The notes: generated by a model not told the origin, from the letters alone. 5,058 nucleotides of DNA from JBBTVO01 sp038063195 (GCA_038063195.1 JBBTVO010000008.1:1-5058); one strand, 5' to 3'. Counted from the first letter of the stretch, positions 1 through 4,622 are shown. A program made the numbers and translations.

Positions 1-185
1 ATTCCGGTAACACGTTCAATATCGTCGGCGGTGTATGGCTCACCTGAAGACTTTCTAACATTTAAGACCTTTGTAAGATGATCAACCATAGCATCGTTTG
101 AAATAATGTTTGGAGGAGTATAAACTGCGGTACTTGCCGTAGGTTTTTCTGTTTCTTTTGGCACAAATCGTTCTGTCTCTATCAT
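1..185 (-). CDS. Unrecognised protein, N-terminal part, cut by the window edge
   Basis: An open frame reads leftward from an ATG at 185-183 without a stop to the window edge, giving the first 61 residues. The protein begins MIETERFVPKETEKPTASTA and continues with a Pro/Thr-rich stretch (VYTPPNII) and a charged segment ending YTADDIERVTG. There is no signal peptide or membrane segment. I do not recognise the family. Support for translation comes from amino-acid composition typical of a soluble protein and from a good promoter just upstream (203-232). No Shine-Dalgarno sequence precedes the ATG, so the leader is very short and may be translated without one. Nothing to its right points in the same direction until the protease at 808, so it appears to be the first gene of its own transcript. 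The function is unknown. Confidence 0.6.
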   Translation of the reverse strand, partial: MIETERFVPKETEKPTASTAVYTPPNIISNDAMVDHLTKVLNVRKSSGEPYTADDIERVTG

Positions 186-202
186 ATAAATATAATTCGA
201 TA

Positions 203-232
203 ATTATAATCATCTGTGGTAATTAAAGTCAA
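203..232 (-). promoter_or_regulatory. Sigma-70-type promoter for the gene at 1-185
   Basis: On the minus strand, TTGACT (232-227) is followed after 18 bases by a perfect TATAAT (208-203). The predicted transcription start is near 196-198, leaving a leader of only about ten bases before the ATG at 185. That short leader explains the lack of a Shine-Dalgarno sequence. The match is by inspection only. Confidence 0.5.
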
Positions 233-422
233 TGTTCTGTTTAATGCATTATTACATTTCTCGTTTTCAAGAATAATAAATTAAAAAAGAAAGAATATGT
301 GATACTTGAAACAATTTGTATGTTTTGATAAGGTTTTATACCATAACTCTCCTTGCATTGCCATAAAAAGAACACTAGTTTAAATCTATATGCCCACTAC
401 CCGATGGAAAGAAATTTTGTCT

Positions 423-455
423 TAGGAATGCGGGGATTTCGAAGACATCCCCTAA
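423..455. other. GC-rich hairpin in the intergenic stretch
   Basis: GGGGAT at 432-437 pairs with ATCCCC at 447-452 around a nine-base loop containing TTCGAA. Outer TTA (423-425) and TAA (453-455) can add three pairs across a bulge. No T-run follows on either strand, so it is not a normal intrinsic terminator. The loop recalls a tRNA T-arm, but the stem and loop lengths are wrong and no other arm is visible. It may be a structured small RNA or a protein-binding site; this is unproven. Confidence 0.3.
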
Positions 456-622
456 CTTTGAAACTAAAATTCTACTTTACACCTAAATAAAAAGTTATCT
501 TTTTTAAGTCTTCGGATTTAATGTATCAAAGAGGAAAAACTATGTCAACAAAATATTGCAAATCTTATTTAAATTATTGTATATTTATATAGATAGCTTC
601 TTACAAATCATTCATTCAATCC

Positions 623-651
623 TTGCAAAACAAGTCTAAATTAGATAATAT
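623..651 (+). promoter_or_regulatory. Possible promoter for the 68-residue ORF
   Basis: TTGCAA at 623-628 and TAATAT at 646-651 are 17 bases apart; an overlapping TATACT lies at 649-654. Transcription would start at or next to the ATG at 660, giving a leaderless message. No Shine-Dalgarno sequence is present. The motifs are common by chance in DNA this AT-rich. Confidence 0.22.
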
Positions 652-659
652 ACTCCAAC

Positions 660-866
660 ATGAACAAATTTAATCAAAATTTAACCAGAAAACCCAAGAT
701 TCTCTCAACTCAGGAAGAAGTTATTAAAAGCGTAAGAGAGTTTCAAAAAAGATATAAAAACTTAGAAAATAAAGACACAAACATAAAATATACTTGGGAA
801 AGTAACTCTAGCTCATCGGGGGAACTGAAGCAGAAAAACTACTCTGTGGACTCTCAACTAATTTAA
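660..866 (+). CDS. Small hypothetical hydrophilic protein (68 aa), doubtful
   Basis: This is a 68-codon ORF of unknown function. The protein is strongly hydrophilic and rich in Lys, Asn, Glu and Ser. Residues 17-40 (QEEVIKSVREFQKRYKNLEN and onward) look able to form an amphipathic helix or short coiled coil, followed by a Ser-rich run (SNSSSS) and a polar tail. There is no signal peptide or membrane segment. In favour of coding: the composition resembles a real small protein, and a possible promoter places transcription at the ATG. Against: there is no ribosome binding site, no recognised family, and the last 59 bases run antisense to the 3' end of the protease gene. If real, it is convergent with that gene, and the two messages would share a complementary 59-base segment. 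Confidence 0.4.
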   Translation: MNKFNQNLTRKPKILSTQEEVIKSVREFQKRYKNLENKDTNIKYTWESNSSSSGELKQKNYSVDSQLI

Positions 867-1761
867 TTATATTTGAGTTTGAAACAACAAAATTCGATCG
901 AGTATATATTTTTAATAACAGATTCCATCTTTCATCTTCTTTTTTTAAAAGCTCGACATTCAAACCTATATTCTTAGCCTCTTTATACATTATTGGCCTT
1001 CCATGCGAGAAAGTTTCTTCAGGGTTGAGAAACTTAGCAATTTTTTCTTCAATTGATTGATCTTTTTGGTCGGTTTTATCTTTTTGTTTTTCTGGTAAAT
1101 TTTTGAAGGTCGTATTCTTAAGATATCTAATTGCAATGTCCTTTGATAATTCTTGTGCAATTTTGCATTCTTCCAGAAATGGTTGATCAACTGGAGGCAG
1201 GAGCGATAACAGACCTTCAACTCTCCCAGACCCAGCATTCTTAATTCTCTCTAAAATCTCCTCCACGCCTTTGACAATTGCATATGCTGACCTAGTCACA
1301 ATTTTTCCTGTTTGATCAACATAGGAAATCTGTGGATCAACTGGGCCAAGTTCCGAACTCTCACCTAATAAGATCGAATCTGCGCCAAAAGCTATCATGG
1401 TCGCGGCAGATTTAGCAAGTTTCGGAACTATTACTCTAAAACCCTTAGAATATGTTCTGCACACATTGATAATTCGCTCAGCAGACAAAGGTCTACCACC
1501 AGGACTACTTATTATCAAGTCCAGTTCTCTTGTGTTATCCATGCCTTGTAATATTCCTTCAATCGTATCCCTGTCGCCATCGTCAATCATGGCTGCAGGA
1601 TGCATGAACGATGAAAAATAAGTAATAACATTTCTGTCACTATTCAATTTAGACCATTCTTTAAGAAGATTCTGTCTTGCGGGAAAATTTTGACTAACTT
1701 CGTTTAGGATGCTAATTATTTCTGGGTTATTTTTATTATCGGCGTTTATCTTTTTAGGCAT
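808..1761 (-). CDS. SDH/S49-type Clp-fold serine protease
   Basis: This 317-residue cytoplasmic protease resembles the serine dehydrogenase proteinase family (SDH_sah), soluble relatives of signal-peptide peptidase SppA and ClpP. Visible landmarks: the central strand and oxyanion loop LDLIISSPGGRPLSAE (80-95); the nucleophile motif PKLAKSAATMIAFGAD (113-128) with Ser118 as likely catalytic serine; the signature SSELGPVDPQI (135-145); and a C-terminal FSHGRPIMYKEAKNIGL block (251-267). Between them is a helical arm with a Lys/Asp/Gln-rich linker (224-238). The absence of a signal peptide or membrane helix separates it from true SppA. The ATG at 1761 is fixed by an in-frame TAA 12 bases upstream; no Shine-Dalgarno sequence is evident. 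A palindrome-containing promoter lies about 100 bases upstream. The Ser-rich last residues (from about 298) overlap the opposing small ORF. The substrate is unknown. The R-M module next door suggests, but does not show, a defence or stress role. Confidence 0.9.
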   Translation of the reverse strand: MPKKINADNKNNPEIISILNEVSQNFPARQNLLKEWSKLNSDRNVITYFSSFMHPAAMIDDGDRDTIEGILQGMDNTRELDLIISSPGGRPLSAERIINVCRTYSKGFRVIVPKLAKSAATMIAFGADSILLGESSELGPVDPQISYVDQTGKIVTRSAYAIVKGVEEILERIKNAGSGRVEGLLSLLPPVDQPFLEECKIAQELSKDIAIRYLKNTTFKNLPEKQKDKTDQKDQSIEEKIAKFLNPEETFSHGRPIMYKEAKNIGLNVELLKKEDERWNLLLKIYTRSNFVVSNSNIIKLVESPQSSFSASVPPMS

Positions 1762-1804
1762 GTTGCGAGTTTATCAAATAATAATGACAAATTCAATCAA
1801 CGCG

Positions 1805-1830
1805 CGTCGCACAGTGTGTGCTTTAAGACG
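1805..1830 (-). other. Bulged hairpin in the protease leader
   Basis: On the minus strand, CGTC (1830-1827) and GCACA (1821-1817) pair with TGTGC (1813-1809) and GACG (1808-1805), with a five-base TTAAA bulge on one side and a CAC loop. No T-run follows, so it is not a terminator. If the promoter at 1866-1895 is real, this hairpin would form in the leader RNA of the protease message. Confidence 0.25.
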
Positions 1831-1865
1831 TGAAAGTGAAGCAAGGTCTATTACTCTAGAGTTGT

Positions 1866-1895
1866 ATTATAAGTTTACAAGGTCCGACCTTGTAA
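1866..1895 (-). promoter_or_regulatory. Candidate promoter for the protease gene
   Basis: On the minus strand, TTACAA (1895-1890) and a perfect TATAAT (1871-1866) are 18 bases apart. The predicted start is near 1859, giving a leader of about 98 bases before the protease ATG. The -35 box and most of the spacer are occupied by a perfect palindrome, so a bound regulator would be expected to block the polymerase. Confidence 0.4.
1875..1895. repeat. Perfect palindrome with 10-bp arms (operator candidate)
   Basis: TTACAAGGTC (1875-1884) is followed by a single C and then its exact complement GACCTTGTAA (1886-1895). Ten perfect pairs around one base is far beyond chance at a fixed spot. The one-base centre suits a dimeric DNA-binding protein better than an RNA hairpin, although an 8-bp stem with a 5-base loop is possible. 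No protein in the window is an obvious match for it. Confidence 0.8.
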
Positions 1896-1944
1896 GCAAG
1901 GATGTGTTCTTTTGAAGATCTGATATTGACGGAAGTCCTACAGA

Positions 1945-2008
1945 TTATTTTAAAGAAATTGTGGTTCCTTTTTTGATGTTGTATTTTTTAATTGTGCCAA
2001 CTGGGAGT
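1945..2008 (-). pseudogene. Orphan 3' fragment of the gene at the right window edge
   Basis: On the minus strand, one frame reads LPVGTIKKYNIKKGTTI followed by SLK and TAA (1947-1945). This is nearly the same peptide as the end of the partial gene at 4988-5058 (LPVGTIKKHNIQKGTTI). Of the four DNA differences over the shared 52 bases, two are silent third-position changes in this frame and two change an amino acid, so the segment was once coding in this frame. Upstream the frame meets a stop at 2022-2020, so only the tail remains. Its start overlaps the end of the DUF1508 gene in another frame. I infer a leftover from insertion or recombination. Confidence 0.5.
1957..2008. repeat. Left copy of a 52-base direct repeat
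   Basis: This segment matches 5003-5054 in the same orientation with 48 of 52 bases identical. The mismatches are at repeat positions 18, 22, 26 and 33; the last one (A here, G in the right copy) creates the stop codon of the DUF1508 gene. Similarity stops sharply on both sides. The two copies enclose 2,994 bases holding the whole R-M module. Confidence 0.9.
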
Positions 2009-2182
2009 AGTATCTTCAGCTATCGCTCGACTCGCGTTTGTTTTTACGAAATCAATTCCGTCTTTTGCGCTTTGCTTACTTACGTATCCTTCCGCACTAT
2101 CGGCAATTATATTTCCATTGTTAGCCTTAAATCTCCAACGATACTGGTCCGATCTATCTTTATAAATTACAAATTTTGCCAT
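1988..2182 (-). CDS. DUF1508 (YegP-like) small protein
   Basis: This 64-residue protein is essentially a single DUF1508/UPF0339 domain. The hallmark pattern is clear: MAKFVIYKDRSDQYRWRFKA (1-20), then NNGNIIADSAEGYVSKQSAK (21-40), then DGIDFVKTNA (41-50). The family folds as a small beta-rich unit, and its biochemical function is not established; many members carry two copies, and this one carries one. The start is the ATG at 2182, preceded by AGGTGA five bases upstream; a GTG at 2191 lies within that ribosome binding site and is an unlikely start. The last four residues (SWHN) and the TAA come from the left direct repeat and are not part of the domain, so the original C-terminus may have been replaced. 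It is divergent from lexA and shares its control region. Confidence 0.85.
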   Translation of the reverse strand: MAKFVIYKDRSDQYRWRFKANNGNIIADSAEGYVSKQSAKDGIDFVKTNASRAIAEDTTPSWHN

Positions 2183-2187
2183 TATAA

Positions 2188-2193
2188 TCACCT
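2188..2193 (-). promoter_or_regulatory. Ribosome binding site fixing the DUF1508 start
   Basis: AGGTGA on the minus strand sits five bases before the ATG at 2182. It includes the GTG at 2191-2189 that could otherwise serve as a start three codons earlier, so the ATG is the better choice. Confidence 0.65.
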
Positions 2194-2205
2194 ACTTTTT
2201 AACTC

Positions 2206-2234
2206 TTGACAATGTTTCAAAAAGTTGTCATTAT
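2206..2234 (+). promoter_or_regulatory. Promoter for the lexA-methyltransferase operon
   Basis: A consensus TTGACA (2206-2211) is followed after 17 bases by CATTAT (2229-2234). The predicted start is near 2241, about 50 bases before the lexA ATG. The spacer is filled by the inverted repeat at 2207-2230. No other promoter is evident before the methyltransferase, so this one probably drives both genes. Confidence 0.55.
2207..2230. promoter_or_regulatory. Inverted repeat TGACAA-N12-TTGTCA, probable repressor operator
   Basis: TGACAA (2207-2212) and TTGTCA (2225-2230) are perfect complements separated by 12 bases. The element lies between the -35 and -10 of the lexA promoter and just downstream of the DUF1508 -10, so one bound dimer could repress both. 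It does not match the E. coli (CTGT-N8-ACAG) or Bacillus (GAAC-N4-GTTC) LexA boxes, so assignment to the adjacent repressor rests on position alone. Confidence 0.45.
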
Positions 2235-2259
2235 ATTTTTATAAGTATTATTTAAGCAA
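2230..2259 (-). promoter_or_regulatory. Promoter for DUF1508
   Basis: On the minus strand, TTGCTT (2259-2254) and a perfect TATAAT (2235-2230) are 18 bases apart. The start would fall near 2223, about 40 bases before the ATG. The -10 box is the mirror image of the lexA -10 region, so the two promoters overlap back to back. Confidence 0.5.
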
Positions 2260-2291
2260 AATTTTAGGTAAAATGCAAGAGGTAAAATTTA

Positions 2292-2870
2292 ATGGTTAAT
2301 TTAACTCCGAAGCAAAAACAGATTTTAGATTTTATTAAGGGTTTCATTGAGGAGAATGGATATCCCCCTTCTCTGGCAGAAATGGCAAAACAATTCAAGA
2401 AATCAATTCCAACTGTCCATCAGCTTGTGGAAACTTTAAAACATAAAGGTTTCCTTACAAAAGAAACTGATGTGGCAAGAGGAATTTATATGCAAGAACC
2501 AGAAATATTTCTGTTGGGCAGGATTGCAGCGGGAAAACCAATAGAGCCGTTAGAAAATCCAGACCCGATAAAAGTTCCGAAAGAAATGATTGATAGTCCG
2601 GGTAATTATTACGCCTTAGAAGTAAAAGGAGACAGTATGATTGACGAGGGAATTTTAGATAAAGATATTATAGTTGTTAGACATCAAAATACTGCTGAAA
2701 ATGGCAATATTGTAGTCGCAGTTACAGAAAAAGGTGCAACTTTAAAGACATTTAGACAAAAAGATGGTAAGATCTATTTAGAGCCAAAAAATAAGAGATT
2801 TAAAAATATCTATCCGAAAAATCTAAAAATCAGAGGCAGATATATAGGTTTAATTAGAAAAAATGTCTAA
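2292..2870 (+). CDS. lexA: LexA-family self-cleaving repressor (peptidase S24)
   Basis: This 192-residue protein is a full-length LexA-type repressor. Residues 1-65 form the LexA winged helix-turn-helix (LTPKQKQILDFIKGFIEENG, then YPPSLAEMA, then TVHQLVETLKHKGFL). Residues 72-192 form the S24 peptidase domain. The cleavage site is Ala80-Gly81 (RIAAGKPIEP), the nucleophile Ser115 (KGDSMID) and the general base Lys152 (GATLKTF). All three sit exactly four residues before their E. coli LexA counterparts, so self-cleavage should be intact. AAGAGGT (2277-2283) lies eight bases before the ATG. In the family, cleavage stimulated by RecA filaments lifts repression after DNA damage. Its 3' end overlaps the methyltransferase start by eight bases, so it is probably a dedicated regulator of the R-M module in the role of a C protein. 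Alternatively it is the host's ordinary LexA that happens to lie here. Confidence 0.92.
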   Translation: MVNLTPKQKQILDFIKGFIEENGYPPSLAEMAKQFKKSIPTVHQLVETLKHKGFLTKETDVARGIYMQEPEIFLLGRIAAGKPIEPLENPDPIKVPKEMIDSPGNYYALEVKGDSMIDEGILDKDIIVVRHQNTAENGNIVVAVTEKGATLKTFRQKDGKIYLEPKNKRFKNIYPKNLKIRGRYIGLIRKNV

Positions 2871-3792
2871 CTTAATATTGACTCCCAATAACTATCCATC
2901 TAAAAAAAGGGGTGTTAATTCCATTTCTAAAATAAAAATAGGCTCTGATAAGACTTGCGATTGTGCTCTGAATCATATTAATTGCCTCGATGCTAAAAAT
3001 TGGATGAAAAACCAAGTTGCTATCTGGGAATTTCATTATGGAAAAAGAGATATAAGAGACAAAGCTACACATCCAGCGGTATTCCCAATTGGATTACCAA
3101 AAAAATGCATTGAGCTTTTTACTCATAAAGGAGAACTAGTCTTGGATCCATTTGTTGGGATTGGAACGACACTCCTAGCAGCGAGGGATTCCGAACGAAA
3201 TGCAGTAGGCTTTGATTTGTCAGAGAAATATATAAAATACATAAACGAAATTAGGCTAGCCGATGAACTGCCATTCTTTACATCTTCACAAATTGCGATA
3301 GTTGATGATGCAAATAACATAAATAATTATTTAAATGAAAGTACTGTTTCTCTTTCGGTAACTTCACCTCCGTATGCCAACATGCTTAATAGAAAAAGAA
3401 AGAACAAAAGTATACGCGGAGATCTCAGAAAAAACAAACATTATGACACTGTTCAACAATACTCAAATGATCCGAGAGATCTAGGAACAATGGATCCAAA
3501 AACATTTGCAAAAGCGTTAGCTGCTATCTATAAAAAACTGTTGCCTATTCATAAACCAAAAGCTCACTGCGTAATAAACATTACCGATCTCTGGTGGGAA
3601 AATAAAAGAGTACCAATTCATCTATATGTAATCGAAGAGATGGAAAAAGTAGGTTATGAATTTAGAAATACTATTATCTGGGACAGAAGGAATCTTGTAA
3701 ATGGTGCGGGGATTTTTGGTTGGCCAAATAATTATATTACTTTGGGAACAACATTTGAATATATTTTAGATTTTTGGAGGCCCATTAAGTAA
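2863..3792 (+). CDS. DNA methyltransferase, probably N4-cytosine, of a Type II R-M system
   Basis: This 309-residue enzyme should transfer a methyl group from S-adenosylmethionine to a base in the recognition site and so protect host DNA. The order of motifs is HPAVFP (70-75, motif X-like), DPFVGIGTT (95-103, motif I, AdoMet binding), GFDLSEKY (116-123, motif II), VDDA (147-150, motif III-like) and TSPPY (167-171, motif IV, catalytic). Downstream come HCVINITDLWW (235-245) and VGYEFRNTIIWDR (263-275). TSPPY is typical of m4C enzymes, although m6A cannot be excluded. AdoMet motifs before the catalytic motif exclude the common beta order. The ATG overlaps lexA by eight bases with no good ribosome binding site of its own, implying translational coupling. 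The TAA touches the stop of the convergent endonuclease gene, which is its likely partner. Confidence 0.93.
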   Translation: MSNLILTPNNYPSKKRGVNSISKIKIGSDKTCDCALNHINCLDAKNWMKNQVAIWEFHYGKRDIRDKATHPAVFPIGLPKKCIELFTHKGELVLDPFVGIGTTLLAARDSERNAVGFDLSEKYIKYINEIRLADELPFFTSSQIAIVDDANNINNYLNESTVSLSVTSPPYANMLNRKRKNKSIRGDLRKNKHYDTVQQYSNDPRDLGTMDPKTFAKALAAIYKKLLPIHKPKAHCVINITDLWWENKRVPIHLYVIEEMEKVGYEFRNTIIWDRRNLVNGAGIFGWPNNYITLGTTFEYILDFWRPIK

Positions 3793-4497
3793 TTAGATAA
3801 GCTTTTCGTGTTTCTCAAACAATTGCAGATAATCTTTTTTGTGAATCCTAAATCCAGTACCGTGATCATGATACTTTCCAGCTGCTTTTCCATGAAGATC
3901 TGCGCCAATTCTAATATCTATTAGCAGTTTATCGTGTTCAATTGCATATTTTAAGTTTTTAAAGTTAAGTCCGCTCAACAGATAAGCTTCGGTATAATGA
4001 AACATTTCCCTTTTACTTCCTAATTTTCCTTTTGTCTCCGCCAGAACCAAAAGAACTTTTTGAGTTCCTTTCTTGAGAACATCATCAAGTATTTCCAGTA
4101 TCCAATACGCCTCTTCATTAGCTGGATTTACAAGAATCAGTTTTGAGTTTTCTATGAATACTCTTAGCCCACGATTATTTTTTCTTGAACCATAGACAGT
4201 TGTATATAATCTATAAATTCCATCATCTCCTAGTCTTTTTAGGAATTCGAATATTCTTCTGTTTGTTCCTCTAGGTAAAGGGGATTTTGAAGAAAGAGTA
4301 AGCATGCTATTTGAATTTATCCTTTTTGCCTTAAGCTCAACTACTCCTAAATCAGGTATTCTAAGATTATTCTCTTTTATTCCAAGAAGAGTTTCTAATG
4401 TATTACCAACTCCACCTTGATGAGGATGGGTAGTTTTTATAAACCCTTTTCCTTTAATTTTTTGCAGTTCGTCTATTAATTGTTTTATGTTCAACAT
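3793..4497 (-). CDS. MvaI/BcnI-family Type II restriction endonuclease
   Basis: This 234-residue protein is a monomeric-type restriction enzyme of the MvaI/BcnI family. The conserved N-terminal core is GFIKTTHPHQGGVGNTLETL (18-37), then LGIKENN (38-44), then the PD-(D/E)XK active site PDLGVVELKAKR (48-59), with Asp49, Glu54 and Lys56 as metal-binding and catalytic residues. SMLTLSSKSPLP (64-75) and the C-terminal GKYHDHGTGFRI (207-218) are further family blocks. The length is near that of MvaI. Characterised members cut CCWGG (MvaI) or CCSGG (BcnI) within the site; I cannot assign the specificity here. The gene appears intact. It is convergent with the methyltransferase with no bases between the stops, so both messages could run into each other. 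Expression appears to come from a separate promoter directly before its ATG, which contains a CCCGGG site. No Shine-Dalgarno sequence is seen. Confidence 0.92.
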   Translation of the reverse strand: MLNIKQLIDELQKIKGKGFIKTTHPHQGGVGNTLETLLGIKENNLRIPDLGVVELKAKRINSNSMLTLSSKSPLPRGTNRRIFEFLKRLGDDGIYRLYTTVYGSRKNNRGLRVFIENSKLILVNPANEEAYWILEILDDVLKKGTQKVLLVLAETKGKLGSKREMFHYTEAYLLSGLNFKNLKYAIEHDKLLIDIRIGADLHGKAAGKYHDHGTGFRIHKKDYLQLFEKHEKLI

Positions 4498-4500
4498 AAA

Positions 4501-4506
4501 CCCGGG
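4501..4506. promoter_or_regulatory. CCCGGG site between the endonuclease -10 box and ATG
   Basis: CCCGGG contains CCSGG on both strands, the target of BcnI, one of the two classic members of this endonuclease family. It lies within an 8-bp palindrome (ACCCGGGT, 4500-4507) directly after the proposed -10 box. By eye, the only other CCNGG sites in the window are CCAGG at 1499-1503 and CCGGG at 2598-2602. A role in methylation-dependent control is inference. Confidence 0.35.
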
Positions 4507-4507
4507 T

Positions 4508-4535
4508 ATTTTACTCTTAAAATTTGAGAATGCAA
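4508..4535 (-). promoter_or_regulatory. Candidate promoter for the endonuclease gene
   Basis: On the minus strand, TTGCAT (4535-4530) and TAAAAT (4513-4508) are 16 bases apart. The start would be at or very near the ATG at 4497, making the message leaderless. A second -35-like TTGACA lies upstream (4556-4551) but lacks a good -10. A weak promoter would suit an endonuclease that must lag behind its methyltransferase. Confidence 0.35.
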
Positions 4536-4574
4536 GTTTTAATGCTAAATTGTCAAACGAGGATAATAAAACTT

Positions 4575-4614
4575 ATTACTCTCTGTGGCTAAAACGAGCA
4601 GGGGGAGTGAGTAA
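4575..4614. other. Inverted repeat between the endonuclease gene and the 89-aa gene
   Basis: TTACTC (4576-4581) and GAGTAA (4609-4614) are complementary and enclose a GC-richer segment with GGGGG. A separate GAGCA/TGCTC pair (4596-4600 with 4620-4624) is followed on the minus strand by GTTTTAG and could form a weak terminator for the 89-residue gene. Loops are long and T-runs short, so the support is thin. Confidence 0.2.
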
Positions 4615-4622
4615 AGGTTTGC

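Larger units (their letters stand above)
186..659. other. 474-base stretch without a convincing gene
   Basis: This very AT-rich interval holds the minus-strand promoter at 203-232 near its left end and a possible plus-strand promoter near 623-651 at its right end. Between them lies a more GC-rich island (about 390-455) containing a GGGGAT/ATCCCC hairpin. A weak all-A/T hairpin (AAAAAG, loop TTAT, CTTTTT at 489-504, then one T) could act as a poor terminator. A 16-codon ORF at 542-592 follows a GAGG motif but has no other support. I see no tRNA, rRNA, CRISPR or transposon ends here. Confidence 0.6.

Noticed and set aside
430..455. Possible tRNA T-arm (loop with TTCGAA between GGGGA and TCCCC)
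   Set aside because: The loop is nine or more bases instead of seven, and no anticodon or acceptor stem can be drawn on either strand.
489..505. Intrinsic terminator (AAAAAG, TTAT loop, CTTTTT)
   Set aside because: The stem is nearly all A-T and the T-run is short; in sequence this AT-rich it is expected by chance, and no gene clearly ends next to it.
542..592. 16-codon ORF with a GAGG motif about seven bases upstream
   Set aside because: It is very short, with hydrophobic/Tyr-rich content expected from AT-rich DNA, no clear promoter and no partner gene directly downstream; not enough to call a leader peptide.
990..1238. 82-codon minus-strand frame inside the protease gene
   Set aside because: It is a shadow of the protease in another frame; the protease has clear family motifs across the same bases.
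1397..1621. Plus-strand frame antisense to the protease catalytic region
   Set aside because: Shadow of conserved protease codons, with no ribosome binding site or independent support.
1961..2209. Plus-strand 82-codon frame over DUF1508
   Set aside because: Antisense shadow of a recognised domain; hydrophobic/Phe-Tyr-rich content typical of such shadows.
2863..3792. Beta-class m6A methyltransferase
   Set aside because: The AdoMet motif (95-103) comes before the catalytic motif (167-171) and the latter is TSPPY instead of DPPY, so an m4C enzyme with motif I first fits better.
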